Of a stretch of DNA of 64,000 bases, positions 1 through 9,815 are shown one piece after another. Origin of the DNA: a bacterium (lineage in GTDB: Bacteria; Myxococcota; UBA727; JAUIJE01); assembly GCA_030431455.1 (NCBI GenBank), contig JAUIJE010000004.1, forward strand, positions 478,501 to 542,500. Reading direction: 5' to 3'. Made by a program: the position numbers and the translations under genes. The notes beneath the pieces were generated by a model. The model was not told where the DNA came from. It was given only the letters and a program-made list of their open reading frames with translations, and searched no databases. Positions within the stretch are counted from its first letter, which is position 1. Each line of letters begins with the position of its first letter.

Positions 1-2504
1 TGGGCAAGACCCGCTTCGCGGGGGAGATCAAGGCCCACACCCAACTCACCGGCGGGCGCTCGGCGGTGGGCCGCTGCCTCGAGGACGTGAGCTGGGGGTA
101 CCGGCCCATCGCGGACCTCGTGCGGGCGTTGTCGTCGACCGCGGCGGCCCAGTCGCTGTCCGCCCAAGAGCGTGAGGTGGTCGAGACGCTGTGCCCGGAG
201 CTGGCGGTCAACCCCCGCGACCTGCCCGCGGTGCAGCCGCCGGCCGAGCAGGCCCGGTTCCAGGCCGCGGTGGTCGACCTGCTGCTGGGCTTTGGCAAAG
301 GCGAGCCCTGCGTGCTCATCGTCGACGACGCGCCCTTTTGTGACCCCGGCAGCGCCCAGGTGCTGGCCGCGTTGGTCCAGCGCCTGGCGGGCACAAGCAT
401 TGTGTTGGTGCTCACCGCCGGTCCCGAAGAGGAAGGGGAGATCCCCCCCGCGATCATCGAGCGCGCGGGCAGCCAGGTGCTGCGGTTGCGCTTGGCCCCA
501 TTGCCCCGGGACGAAGTGCGCAAGCTCGCGGCCGCGTTGCTCGGCACCACCGACGTGCCCGGTCATTTTGTGGACAGCGTGATGGCCCACGCGGGGGGCA
601 ACCCCTTGTTGGTGGAAGAGGTGGTCGCGCTGTTCATCGAGAAGGGCGATCTTCGGCGCGGCGAGAAAGGTTGGCTGCTCGACGAGTTTGTGTCCGAGGA
701 CGCGGCCCCGGGCCCCGGCCTCAATGTGTTGTCCGAGCGCCTCGGGCGCCTGTCCGAAGACGAGCAGTGCGCGCTGTGCGCGTTGGCGGTGTTCAACCGC
801 CCAGCGGGGGCGAAGATCCTCGCCGCGATCTCGGGCTTGGCCCAAGAGGAGGTGCAAGCCGCGCTTTCCCAGGCCGAGGCGGCGGGGTTGTTGCGGGTGG
901 TGGGGGCCGACGACGGGCGGGCCCGGGTGGTGTTTCGCCATCCCCAGATCCGCGACGCGCTGGTTCGCGAGCTGCGCGAGGGCGGGGTGCTGGCCGAGTG
1001 GCACTTGAACACCGCCGAGGTGCTCGAGGAGCGCGCGGGCAAACGCGCCGCGGCCATGGCCGGGACCCTCGCCCACCACTACGCGGCGGCCGAGGACTTT
1101 GAAAAGGCGGTGGAGTGGAACCTCAAGGCCGCCGAGAACGCGCTGTCCACATTTGCGTTCGACGATGCGATCGGGTTTTGTCGTCGTGCGATCCGGGTGC
1201 TGGCCAAAGCCAAGGTCCCGGCCACGGTCGGCGCCACCACCGACGCGATGTTGGGCAAGAGCTTGTTTATGGCCGGGCACATCTCGGAGGCCCGGGCGTT
1301 TCTCGAGGGAGCGATCGCCAAGGCGCCGGTGCGCGACGCCCCCGAGGCGTACGGGGAGCTGCACGTCTGGCTGGCCCGGGCCTCGATCCTGCTCGGCGCC
1401 CACAGCGCGGGGCAAAAGGCGGTCGACCGCGCGCTGTCCGCCCTCGCCGAGGTCGACGCGCCGGTGGCGGTGGCCCGGGTGCTCATCGCCCGGGGGGAGC
1501 TCACCGTGCTCGAGGACCCCGAGCGCGCCCGGCTTGATGCCGAAAAAGCCCTCAAGCTGTTTCGCCAGTCCCGGCGCAGCGTGTTCGACGAGCTCGCTTG
1601 CTTCACGGTGTTGTGCCGCTCGACCCAGGCCAGCGGCGCTTTGCAGAAGACCGCGGAATACGCCCGGCACCGGGTCAAGCTCGCGGAAAAACACGACCTC
1701 ACGTTGGAGCGCATCGCGGCGCTGCGCGACCTCGCCGACGCCCTGTCCCGCACCGGCGAGCGGCTCGAGGCGCGCAACCACCTCAACACCGCGCACAATC
1801 TCGCCCGCGAGGCGGGCTACCGCGTCGAGGAGGCCCTGATCATCAAGGCCCTGGCGCTGCAGCTTTACGTGTCCGGCGCCTACTCCGAGGCGATCAGCCG
1901 CTTTCAACAAGCAGCGACATTGTGCGCCGAGCTCGGCCAGCTCGGGGCCCGGGCCGACGCGCTCAAGTTCTTGGGGGTCTGCTACACCGCCAAGGGGGAC
2001 TACGACCGGGCGGTGGACCACCTCAAGGCCGCGATGGAGGCGTTCGACAAGACCGGCCAGGTCGCGCAGATCGTCGACGCCCGCACCCGCTTGGCCGAGG
2101 CCTACATCGCCAAGGGCGAGACCGCCCGGGCCCAGACGCTGCTGAAGGACGCGGTGGACCGGTTGCCGGCGGGCACCAGCCTGCACCAGGTGCACGCCGG
2201 CTTGTACGCGGTGGAGGGCAACCTGTTCTCGGCGTTGGGTGACTTCGATCGGGGCCGGCGCGCCTTCCTCAACGCCGCGGCCCGCTTTCGGCGGAGCCAC
2301 GACCTGTACAATCTCGCCAGCGCGCTCACCGGCTATGCCCAGTTGCTCCTGCGCTTCTCCAAGCCCTCTCGCGCCCTCCGGCTGTCCAAGCGCGCGGAGT
2401 GGATCTTCACCGAGCTCGACGCCAAGGGCGAGCTGAAGCGCATCGCCCCCTTGATCAACGCCAGCGAGGGGTTGTCCGGCAGCCGGGCCCGGGCCCGGGT
2501 CTGA
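1..2504 (+). CDS. AAA-type ATPase/TPR regulatory protein, 5' end cut
   Basis: The reading frame is open from the first bases of the window, so the N-terminus lies outside. The first visible residues, GKTRF, look like the end of a Walker A loop. A Walker B-like stretch (VLIVDDAPFCD) follows about 105 codons in, then helical lid and winged-helix-like regions. From about codon 340 to the end the protein is a run of helical TPR repeats (A-x-A-L and A-x-F-x-x-A patterns). This architecture is known from STAND-type regulators and from Ser/Thr kinases or adenylate cyclases fused to AAA_16 plus TPR; which N-terminal catalytic domain is present here cannot be seen. The TGA stop lies two bases from the stop of the convergent gene downstream. 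The family assignment is good; the role in signalling is inferred. Confidence 0.8.
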   Translation, partial: GKTRFAGEIKAHTQLTGGRSAVGRCLEDVSWGYRPIADLVRALSSTAAAQSLSAQEREVVETLCPELAVNPRDLPAVQPPAEQARFQAAVVDLLLGFGKGEPCVLIVDDAPFCDPGSAQVLAALVQRLAGTSIVLVLTAGPEEEGEIPPAIIERAGSQVLRLRLAPLPRDEVRKLAAALLGTTDVPGHFVDSVMAHAGGNPLLVEEVVALFIEKGDLRRGEKGWLLDEFVSEDAAPGPGLNVLSERLGRLSEDEQCALCALAVFNRPAGAKILAAISGLAQEEVQAALSQAEAAGLLRVVGADDGRARVVFRHPQIRDALVRELREGGVLAEWHLNTAEVLEERAGKRAAAMAGTLAHHYAAAEDFEKAVEWNLKAAENALSTFAFDDAIGFCRRAIRVLAKAKVPATVGATTDAMLGKSLFMAGHISEARAFLEGAIAKAPVRDAPEAYGELHVWLARASILLGAHSAGQKAVDRALSALAEVDAPVAVARVLIARGELTVLEDPERARLDAEKALKLFRQSRRSVFDELACFTVLCRSTQASGALQKTAEYARHRVKLAEKHDLTLERIAALRDLADALSRTGERLEARNHLNTAHNLAREAGYRVEEALIIKALALQLYVSGAYSEAISRFQQAATLCAELGQLGARADALKFLGVCYTAKGDYDRAVDHLKAAMEAFDKTGQVAQIVDARTRLAEAYIAKGETARAQTLLKDAVDRLPAGTSLHQVHAGLYAVEGNLFSALGDFDRGRRAFLNAAARFRRSHDLYNLASALTGYAQLLLRFSKPSRALRLSKRAEWIFTELDAKGELKRIAPLINASEGLSGSRARARV

Positions 2505-2506
2505 CG

Positions 2507-2899
2507 CTATTCCCCATTGGCCGCGCGCACCATTTTCATGAACCGCCCCTGGGCGGTGGCGCTGACGTTGCCGAGGTAGGCCAAGGCCGCGTCCACGTCG
2601 GGGAACGCACAAATCTCAATGTCGTCCTGCCAGGCCAGGGCCGTCACCGACCCCCGGGTCTCGGGGGCCTCGGTGACCACCGCGACCCGGAACCCCCCCC
2701 GGGACAGGAGCTGGCCGAGCTTGCTGCGTTGGGCCACGGTGAGGCGGTTGCCCTTGGCGAAGGACAGATACCCCGTGCACTGGGTGAGCACTTCCTCGAG
2801 GGCGCGGCACAAGGCGGCGAACCGATCATCGCTGAACGGCATGTCGCCCTTGGCATGCAGAAACGTTCCGTCGATGAAGGCAAAGTCGTGGTACGGCAT
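2507..2899 (-). CDS. SpoIIAA/STAS-like small protein
   Basis: A 130-residue soluble protein. I start it at the ATG giving MPYHDFAFIDG; the frame stays open upstream, but that extra stretch is rich in Arg and Pro and looks non-coding. The pattern of an N-terminal strand, an amphipathic helix (FAALCRALEEVLTQC), a central strand, a second helix (RSKLGQLLSRGG) and a final helix ending in FMKMVRAANGE resembles STAS/SpoIIAA-like folds, which often act in phosphorylation-dependent partner switching. I see no clear phosphorylatable DS motif, so the biochemical role is open. It is convergent with the ATPase-TPR gene with almost no gap. Confidence 0.55.
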   Translation of the reverse strand: MPYHDFAFIDGTFLHAKGDMPFSDDRFAALCRALEEVLTQCTGYLSFAKGNRLTVAQRSKLGQLLSRGGFRVAVVTEAPETRGSVTALAWQDDIEICAFPDVDAALAYLGNVSATAQGRFMKMVRAANGE

Positions 2900-3033
2900 T
2901 CGGCTCACCCCAGGGCGGGGCGCCTCCCGGCGCAACGGCTCACAACGACATCCATGCGGTCCCCCCAGACTGCTGCCCAATGCTCACTCACGCCCCGGCC
3001 GGGCGCAACCGTGAGGCAGTGATCGGGATCCCC

Positions 3034-4932
3034 TCAGCCGTCGTCCGTTTCGAGCCACATCCGCAGATCGGACAGGGCCAGCCGCCCGTCGGGGGCGAGC
3101 TGGATGTCGTTGGCCTCGATGTGGGCCTCGCCCGCGGGGAGCGCGAACCGGCGGTGCAATGCCGTTGTGTCACTGCGCGCGACCACGTGGCCGTGGGCGC
3201 GCACGGTGGGGAACCGATCCTCGAGGTTGCGGGACACCTCATCGACGACCAACCGCCCCTCCGCCCCCCGGGAAAACGACAGCCGGGCCCCTTCCCACAG
3301 CGGGACCGCGCCCGAGGCGAGGCGGAAGTCGAGCTCGCCCTGGGCCCGGAGCACGTCCAGGCCCCCCTCGCTCACCGCGAGCTCGGAGATCTGCACCGCG
3401 GCCCGCGTCCCCTCGGTGAGGTGGGCGTGCACATCGAACAACGCCGCTTCCCCCGCGCGCATGTCCCCTTCGGCGGTCAACGCCCCCGAGAAGGACAGGC
3501 CGTAGTCGGTCCCGGCGACGAGCTTGCCGCTGGCGGTCGCGTTCACCTCGGAGAACCACACCTGGGCCAACCCCAGCGGCAGGATGAGGTCGCGCACCGA
3601 GAGCCGGGCCCCGTCGATGGCCACCTCCACCTGCACGTGGTCGGGACCGAGGCTGATCGACCCCTCGACCCACATCTCGTCGATGGTGATGGCGTGGGGG
3701 GTGCCCCCGATCTCGGCCCGCACGTGGGCTTGCAGCAGCCGCCCCGAGAACTGCCCCGCGGTGAACCGCAGCCGCTCCTCGTCGTCCGACTTGAAGTAGG
3801 CAAGCTCCGCGTCGCGGACCGCGCCGTCGCCGAGCACCAGGTGGGTGCCGTCCCGCAGCACCACCGCGAACCGCTCGAACGCGCCTTGATCGATGCCGAC
3901 CTCAAAGTGCGCCCCGGCATCGAGCCGCTCCCCCTCGAGGGTGGCGCGGAAATCGCCCGCGCCCGCGAGGCCGGCGAGGGAAAAGCGCCGCCCGCGCAGG
4001 TGGCCGTCGGACAGCGCCACCCGGCCCCCGGCGTTGAGGTGCCCTTCGCTGTAGGCCACATCGAACACCGTCGGGTGCTTGAGCGTGAAGGCCCCGATCT
4101 CGCCCAGGGCGAACCGTTCGGGCCGGGGCCGCACCCCCGACGCGTCGATCTCCACCCGGGCGAGGTCGATGGGGATGTCCGCGAGCCCGGCGTCGTCACC
4201 CCCCTCGTCCCCGTCGTCTGGGGCGTCGCCCCCATCGTCCCCGCGGTCCCCGGCGGGGGCCGCGCCGTCGTCATCGGGGGCGGCGGTCCCGCCCGGGGGC
4301 CTGGGCGCCTCGTCGGGGCGGGGGGGCGCGGCGGGCGACCCGGGGGCCGGGGGCGCTCCCTCGCCGAACAGCTCGCCGTCTTCGTCGGGCCAGAGCGCGA
4401 CCAGGTCCTCGAGGGCCTCGGGTACTCGCAGGTTCCCAAGGGACAAGGCGGACAGGTTGAGGTCCGGAAAGTTCTTCAGGTCGACGACCACGCTCCCGTC
4501 CGGGCTGAGCCGCAGGCCGCGCAGCTTGGCCCCGAAGGGCAGGTCCACCGGGGGGTCGATCCGGCCCTGGGTGCTCTGGCGGTCGATGAACCCCTCTTTG
4601 ACCTCGAGGTCGAACAGCGCGCGGTGGCCCGGGGGCAGGGCGAACCGAAACGGCCCGATCTTTTTCTCAAACGGCAGCAGCGGCAGGGACACGCTCAGCC
4701 GCGCGAACGCGGTGTGGCGCAGCACCTCCTTGAGGGCCACCGTCTGCAAGGGGGGCACGACAAACGCGCCCTCGAGATCCGGTCGCTGCAAGACAGGTCG
4801 CGACAAGCCCTCGGCGAGGCGGGACTCGGGCCCCGCGGCCTCGAGATCCTCGAGGGACACCTCGACCCGGCCCACCGACAGGACCAGGCGGGCCTTTTCC
4901 AGCTGGTTGCGCCTCTTTGGCGGGTCGCTCAT
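3034..4932 (-). CDS. AsmA/DUF748-like repetitive beta protein
   Basis: A 632-residue protein starting at MSDPPKRRNQ; a further in-frame ATG 36 bases upstream is possible. There is no signal peptide or membrane segment. The body is a long series of beta-strand-like stretches built on alternating hydrophobic residues with G-x-L and D-L-x-L turns (such as LRAQGELDFRLASGA), which resembles AsmA, TamB or DUF748 proteins involved in envelope lipid transport. A strongly acidic and proline-rich linker at about residues 165-235 divides it into two halves. Without the usual N-terminal anchor the AsmA comparison is only structural. It is transcribed divergently from the P-domain protein gene. Confidence 0.5.
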   Translation of the reverse strand: MSDPPKRRNQLEKARLVLSVGRVEVSLEDLEAAGPESRLAEGLSRPVLQRPDLEGAFVVPPLQTVALKEVLRHTAFARLSVSLPLLPFEKKIGPFRFALPPGHRALFDLEVKEGFIDRQSTQGRIDPPVDLPFGAKLRGLRLSPDGSVVVDLKNFPDLNLSALSLGNLRVPEALEDLVALWPDEDGELFGEGAPPAPGSPAAPPRPDEAPRPPGGTAAPDDDGAAPAGDRGDDGGDAPDDGDEGGDDAGLADIPIDLARVEIDASGVRPRPERFALGEIGAFTLKHPTVFDVAYSEGHLNAGGRVALSDGHLRGRRFSLAGLAGAGDFRATLEGERLDAGAHFEVGIDQGAFERFAVVLRDGTHLVLGDGAVRDAELAYFKSDDEERLRFTAGQFSGRLLQAHVRAEIGGTPHAITIDEMWVEGSISLGPDHVQVEVAIDGARLSVRDLILPLGLAQVWFSEVNATASGKLVAGTDYGLSFSGALTAEGDMRAGEAALFDVHAHLTEGTRAAVQISELAVSEGGLDVLRAQGELDFRLASGAVPLWEGARLSFSRGAEGRLVVDEVSRNLEDRFPTVRAHGHVVARSDTTALHRRFALPAGEAHIEANDIQLAPDGRLALSDLRMWLETDDG

Positions 4933-5074
4933 CGCCGCGACTTTGAACCGCCAGGCGCCGGAAAACAAACAACTTTTGGATCACGAGAAAAGGGCCTCGC
5001 CCGCGCCAAAATACGTGAGACCGGGAAAGACAAGACGTACAACTGCTCTCCCCAACCCGATCTGGAGTCCTCGA

Positions 5075-7849
5075 ATGCCCCGCATCACCGGCAACCGCCC
5101 GAACATCCCCGTCTCCGCCCTCAAGGGGCAAGAGATCAAGGCCGAAGACAAGGTCGCGTCGACCAAGTCCCACGACATCGACCTCGCCACCGAGGCGGGC
5201 GGCTTTGTCATCCCCGACTTCAAGATTGAGCGCCGCGACATCGCGGACCCCGCGGCCAAGAGCCAGATCATCGAGGACGGCCAGGTCGACCTCACCACGA
5301 TCAAGACCGCGGCCGATTTCAAGACCGCCCTCGCGTCGCTGACCGAGACCCACAAGGCGTTTTTGTCGCCGACCAAGGCCGCGTTCCTCGAGACCCTGCC
5401 CGAGGCCGACCGGTCGAACTTCGCGTTCATCAACATTGTGGGCCGCCGCAACGAGCAGTTCTTCGACGAGGTGATGCAGCTCGTGTCCCGCGCCGGGCTC
5501 ACCGGCGACGAGGCCAAAGAGGCCCGCAAAGCGGTCAACCTCGCGCACCGCGACGCGTTCCGCGGCCGGTCGGTGGACTTCGACCGCGCCGACACCGGGT
5601 CGTACTGGAGCTACGGGCACGACGCGCCGTTTGTGCACGTGTTCGAGTCGATGCTCGAGTCCCTTCCCGAGGACGACCCGAAGCGGGCCGCGATCCAAGC
5701 CCAGATCGATTTCATCTTCACCCACAAATATGTGGATACCGGCGGGGTCGATGAGAACAACGCCGAGAAGACCATGGGCCTCATCGCCATGGACAAAGAC
5801 TCCCGTCACATTGTGTCGATGAAGAAGGGCCAAGAGCACAGCTCGCGCGTGTCCTACGAGACCCTGCAGCTGCCCGCGTCGGTGGGCGGCGAGCACGCGG
5901 GCAAATATGCCTACCGGAGCGGGGACAAGCTCTACTTCGAGGGCAGCAAGACCGAAGTGCCGGCCGAGCTCGCCGACAAGTTGGTGGCCAAGACCGCCGG
6001 GGAGCTGGTGTTCCGCCGGGCCGACAACGAAGAAATCCGCACCGGGTTCCGCTACGACTGGAACGGCAACCGGATGCTCGACGTGGCCAAGATCGACACC
6101 GGTTGGTGGGGCCACTGTGACATCAAGGCGTTGATGGAGACCCTGCTCGCCGACATGTCCGGGTCCAAGGGCGTGACCGAGTACCGGTCCGACACCGACA
6201 AGACCACCGAGTTCAGCAAGAAGATGCAGCTCGAGGCGCTGGCCGCGTTGCTCAACTTCGACGACGTGTACCTGCAGTCCGGCGGCGGGAGCGGGGCGGT
6301 GGCCCTGGGCGAGACCGGTTTTGCCGGGGCCCGCTTCGACGACCGTCCCACCAAAATGAACATCAAGACCAACCGCGGTTCGTCGTCGTTCACCATTCGC
6401 CTCAAGAATCTCGAGGACAAAGACAACCCCGGCACCAACCTCGACCTCGACAAGGCGTTCGCGCTCAAGGTCGCGGACGACAAGAACGAGTCGTTCAAGG
6501 ACAACGACTCGATCCTGCGCGTGGAGCAGGGCGACACCAACTACATCGACGGCTCCGGCCGCAAGCTGGAGGGCACCACCGACGGCTACACCTTCGATGA
6601 CCTCGGCCGGCCGGTGGAGAACAAACAAGCGTTCACCATCGACCTCGCCAACGTGCCCGACGACGCAGAGAAGATCCTCATCGGCACCGAGCTGACCTCC
6701 ATCGAGGGCCGCCAACTCAACCGCATCTACCTCGACCCCAAGACCAAAGAGCTGTCCAGCGTGTCCACCGCGTTCAAAAAGAACGACGAGGGCAAGTACG
6801 TGGCCGAGGAGGGCACCAGCCGCAGCCTCGGCACCATGAACGGCCTTGAGCTCGGGCGCGAGATGACCGCGGGCGACGACATCAAGGGCAAGATCGCGAT
6901 GCTGGAGGAGGCGGTGCGCAAGGGCGACAAGATCGCCACCGACTCGTCCAAGCGCGAAGAGGTGTGGAACGGCGAGGTCCACGCGATCAAGCTCACCACC
7001 GAGTGGCGTTCTGACGACGGCCTGTGGGAGCGGGTGGGGGTGCGCGTGGACGCGACCTTCGGCTCCGGCAAGGTCGGCAGCATCCTCCACAAGCTCGACG
7101 AAGAGGGGAATATTGTGGACAGCCACGAGATCTCCGCCGCGGTGGACTTCTACTGGAAGGACCGTCCCCGGGTGGCGCCCCTCGTCAGCGAGCGCGGTCG
7201 TTGGTACATCAACAAAGGCATGTACGAGCGCGGAGTGCTCAGCCTGGAAGGGGAGAAGCTCCAGGCCTCCCTCGGCGCGATGAACGACCTGAGCGACCTC
7301 ATCTACTTGGGCCTGCGGGGCGACAACAAGCCGCTGTACACCATTGTGCACGACGGCAAGCGCCTGGTGTACGACGACAAGGCGGCCTGGGAAGCCGACG
7401 TCAAGAAGCTCAAAGGCGAGGACGTCACCGAGCCCGGCGGCGGCACCACCGAGCCGGGCAAGGTCAAAGTGGAGAGCAAGCCCGACCTGGCCATCCCGGA
7501 CGCGGATCCCGCGGGGGTGGCGGACACCATCCAGGTGGACGCGGCGGGCAAGCTCAAGGACATCCAGATCGACATCGATCTCAAGCACACCTACGTGGGC
7601 GATCTCCAGGTCGTGCTCGTGGCCCCCACCGGCGACGAGGTCACCTTGCACAAGCGGGGCGGCCGCAGCCGGGACGACATCGTGGGCACCTACGGCGCGG
7701 ATCTGAAGGCCCACGACGACCTCAAGTCCCTGGTGGGCAAAGAGATCAAGGGCGATTGGCAGCTCAAGATCGTCGACATGGCCGGCCAGGATGTAGGCTC
7801 GCTCAAGAGCTGGGCCCTCAACCTCGAGACCGAGACGGTGACCGAGTAG
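5075..7849 (+). CDS. Large unknown protein with C-terminal P/Homo B domain
   Basis: A 924-residue protein starting at MPRITGNRPN, about 7 bases after a GGAG. The frame is open far upstream, but that part overlaps the gene on the other strand in shadow composition. There is no signal peptide. The last 115 or so residues form a proprotein convertase P domain (DLAIPDADPAGVADTIQV, then HTYVGDLQVVLVAPTGDEV and GDWQLKIVDMAGQDVGSLKSW), which in other proteins stabilises subtilases or targets secreted enzymes. No subtilase triad is visible. A central motif WWGHCD (Cys at about residue 348) resembles the W-x-G-x-C-H context of transglutaminase-elicitor enzymes. That could be the catalytic part, but this is speculative. 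It precedes the HEAT-repeat gene by 15 bases. Confidence 0.7.
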   Translation: MPRITGNRPNIPVSALKGQEIKAEDKVASTKSHDIDLATEAGGFVIPDFKIERRDIADPAAKSQIIEDGQVDLTTIKTAADFKTALASLTETHKAFLSPTKAAFLETLPEADRSNFAFINIVGRRNEQFFDEVMQLVSRAGLTGDEAKEARKAVNLAHRDAFRGRSVDFDRADTGSYWSYGHDAPFVHVFESMLESLPEDDPKRAAIQAQIDFIFTHKYVDTGGVDENNAEKTMGLIAMDKDSRHIVSMKKGQEHSSRVSYETLQLPASVGGEHAGKYAYRSGDKLYFEGSKTEVPAELADKLVAKTAGELVFRRADNEEIRTGFRYDWNGNRMLDVAKIDTGWWGHCDIKALMETLLADMSGSKGVTEYRSDTDKTTEFSKKMQLEALAALLNFDDVYLQSGGGSGAVALGETGFAGARFDDRPTKMNIKTNRGSSSFTIRLKNLEDKDNPGTNLDLDKAFALKVADDKNESFKDNDSILRVEQGDTNYIDGSGRKLEGTTDGYTFDDLGRPVENKQAFTIDLANVPDDAEKILIGTELTSIEGRQLNRIYLDPKTKELSSVSTAFKKNDEGKYVAEEGTSRSLGTMNGLELGREMTAGDDIKGKIAMLEEAVRKGDKIATDSSKREEVWNGEVHAIKLTTEWRSDDGLWERVGVRVDATFGSGKVGSILHKLDEEGNIVDSHEISAAVDFYWKDRPRVAPLVSERGRWYINKGMYERGVLSLEGEKLQASLGAMNDLSDLIYLGLRGDNKPLYTIVHDGKRLVYDDKAAWEADVKKLKGEDVTEPGGGTTEPGKVKVESKPDLAIPDADPAGVADTIQVDAAGKLKDIQIDIDLKHTYVGDLQVVLVAPTGDEVTLHKRGGRSRDDIVGTYGADLKAHDDLKSLVGKEIKGDWQLKIVDMAGQDVGSLKSWALNLETETVTE

Positions 7850-7864
7850 GGCGGGAGGCAGACG

Positions 7865-8851
7865 ATGGAGATGCAAGCGTTCTCGGAAGCCACCTACAAG
7901 AACATCTTCGGGCTGCGCAAAAAGCGTGAGCTCGAGTTCGCGGATGGGCTGGTCACCGGGCTGTCGAAGATCGATCGGGGGCTGCTCGCGCCGCCGTTGC
8001 CGCATCCTTTTGGTGACCACATCGCCAAGGGCGACGCGGCGGTGCCCGAGCTGGTCAAAATTGTGGAGAGCGAGGTCGGGCAGACCCAATACGACGCCAT
8101 CGACGCGCTCAGTCACATTTTCCTGTACGAGCCGGTCTCGGCCGAGCACGCGCGCCGGCTGCGGCGGGTGCTCAACCGGGCCGGGGTCAGCGAGGGCAAC
8201 GAAGACCTGGTCGCGGCCATCGCCAAGGCGTTGGCCATCGGCCAGGACGAGGAGCTGTTGCGCCGTCAGGTCATGCTGCTGGCGGACGACGATCCGGGCA
8301 TCGTGGCCACCGCCGCGCGCCTGCTCGGCTTCGGCCGGTACCGGGCCGCGGTGCCGATCCTCAATGCCCTGGTCTCGCCGGACCGGTTTTACGAGAGCCG
8401 GTACGTGATCTGGGCCCTGGGCGAGATCGGCGACGACGCCGCCCTGCCCATGCTCGGCTACGCCTTGGCGTCGGGGTATCGCACCGTGGACTGCATGATC
8501 GCGATGGGCAAAATCGGTGACATCTCGTCGGTGCCCAAGCTCACCCCGATGATCACCGGGGGCCTGGCCGAACAACGCGACGCGGCCTACCGGGCGTTGG
8601 CGATGATTTTCGAAAAGAACCGCGTGTTCCTGTCGAGCCTCGCCCACACCCGCCAAGAGTTTTCCCGGCTGATCCTGGGCCAGTTGGAAAAGGGCGACAT
8701 CGACCTGTCCGGCTCGACCCGCTTTCACATGTTGTTGTGCCTGGCGCGCCTCGGGACCCAGCTCGACGTGGCCCGGGTGAAGCAGTTCTTGAAGCTGCCG
8801 CTCGAGGACGACGAGGCCAGCCAACTGCAGGCGTTTTTCACCAAGCGCTGA
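7865..8851 (+). CDS. HEAT-repeat protein
   Basis: A 328-residue soluble protein made of helical repeats with the look of PBS-lyase-type HEAT units: A-x-x-L-L-G-F-G-R-Y-R-A-A-V-P-I-L-N-A-L, then W-A-L-G-E-I-G-D-D-A-A-L-P-M-L, then M-G-K-I-G-D-I-S-S-V-P-K-L. Such proteins are scaffolds that bind partner proteins; no catalytic residues are expected. A GGGAGG lies just upstream of the ATG. It follows the P-domain protein after 15 bases and is probably in the same operon, so the two may act together. It is followed by a clear hairpin terminator. Confidence 0.85.
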   Translation: MEMQAFSEATYKNIFGLRKKRELEFADGLVTGLSKIDRGLLAPPLPHPFGDHIAKGDAAVPELVKIVESEVGQTQYDAIDALSHIFLYEPVSAEHARRLRRVLNRAGVSEGNEDLVAAIAKALAIGQDEELLRRQVMLLADDDPGIVATAARLLGFGRYRAAVPILNALVSPDRFYESRYVIWALGEIGDDAALPMLGYALASGYRTVDCMIAMGKIGDISSVPKLTPMITGGLAEQRDAAYRALAMIFEKNRVFLSSLAHTRQEFSRLILGQLEKGDIDLSGSTRFHMLLCLARLGTQLDVARVKQFLKLPLEDDEASQLQAFFTKR

Positions 8852-8880
8852 GCCCTTGGGCCCCACACCGGCGTCAACCC

Positions 8881-8911
8881 CGGCCGTCCGCGAGGGCGGC
8901 CGTTTGTCGTT
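8881..8911 (+). terminator. Intrinsic terminator after the HEAT-repeat gene
   Basis: A 9-bp stem (CGGCCGTCC against GGGCGGCCG, one G-T pair) closes on a GCGA tetraloop and is followed by TTTGTCGTT. The T-run is short, so it may be a modest terminator. It fits the end of the P-domain/HEAT operon. Confidence 0.7.
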
Positions 8912-8990
8912 CAGGGTTGAGCGGTCAGACCGGGGTCGTTGACAGGCCGCCGGCGGTTGGCGAATCCCAACCTCTGCCTCGGGAGGAATC

Positions 8991-9815
8991 ATGGCATCGC
9001 TCGCAAACAAGACCGCGCTCATCACCGGGGCAAGCAGAGGCATTGGCAAAGCCATCGCCCTGACCCTGGCCGACGCCGGGTGCAATCTCGTGCTCGCGGG
9101 CAAGACGGTCGAGCCGCACCCGCGCCTGGCCGGTACCCTGCTCGAGACCGAGCAGGAGGCGCAGGCCAAGGGGGCCAAGACCCTCGTGCACCAGGTCGAC
9201 GTGCGCTTCGAAGACGAGGTCGAGCTGATGGTCAAAGAGGCGGTGCGCGCGTTCGGCGGCATCGATTTGTTGATCAACAACGCGGGCGCGATTTCGTTGA
9301 CCGACCTGGCGTCGACGTCGATGAAGAAGTTTGACCTGATGTTCGGGGTCAACGTGCGGGCGACGTATCTTTGTGCCAAGGCCTGCTTGCCCCACTTGGA
9401 AAAGAGCGACCACGCCCACATCTTGAGCATGTCGCCGCCGCCGTCGCTGAAGCCGAGCTGGCTCTCGGGCCACGTGGCCTACACCATGAGCAAGTACGGC
9501 ATGAGCATGGTCACCTTGGGCTTGTCCGACGAGCTCAAAGACAGAGGCATTGCGGTCAACAGCCTGTGGCCGCGCACCGTGATCTGGACCGCGGCGGTGA
9601 ACATGCTGCTCGGCGAGGACGGCAAAGCCCAGTCGCGCACGCCCGAGATCATGGCCGACGCGGCCCGCGCGATCTTGGAGACCCCGCCCGCGGACTTCAC
9701 CGGACGCTGCGTGCTCGACGAGGAAATCCTCACAGAGCGGGGGGTGACCGACTTCGACAAGTACCTGCTCGTGCCCGGGGCCGAGCCGATGCTCGATCTC
9801 TATGTCGAAGACTGA
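8991..9815 (+). CDS. SDR family oxidoreductase (HSDL2-like)
   Basis: A 274-residue short-chain dehydrogenase/reductase. It has the cofactor-binding TGASRGIGKA near residues 12-21, NNAG near 100, and the catalytic Y-T-M-S-K near 163-167 preceded by a serine-containing strand. An Arg/Lys pattern after the first strand suggests NADP. The overall sequence, including WPRTVIWTAAVNML and the C-terminal lid region, resembles the SDR domain of human HSDL2 and its bacterial homologues, which are linked to fatty-acid or sterol-type substrates; the substrate here is unknown. The ATG follows a GGGAGG at suitable spacing. The 3' end overlaps the rsmJ-like gene by 14 bases, suggesting coupled translation. 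Confidence 0.88.
   Translation: MASLANKTALITGASRGIGKAIALTLADAGCNLVLAGKTVEPHPRLAGTLLETEQEAQAKGAKTLVHQVDVRFEDEVELMVKEAVRAFGGIDLLINNAGAISLTDLASTSMKKFDLMFGVNVRATYLCAKACLPHLEKSDHAHILSMSPPPSLKPSWLSGHVAYTMSKYGMSMVTLGLSDELKDRGIAVNSLWPRTVIWTAAVNMLLGEDGKAQSRTPEIMADAARAILETPPADFTGRCVLDEEILTERGVTDFDKYLLVPGAEPMLDLYVED

Noticed and set aside
4667..9430. A 1587-codon open frame on the minus strand
   Set aside because: It runs antisense over the P-domain, HEAT and SDR genes, which have clear family motifs, start sites and codon pattern. The composition of this frame is what the third-position GC bias of the real genes gives.
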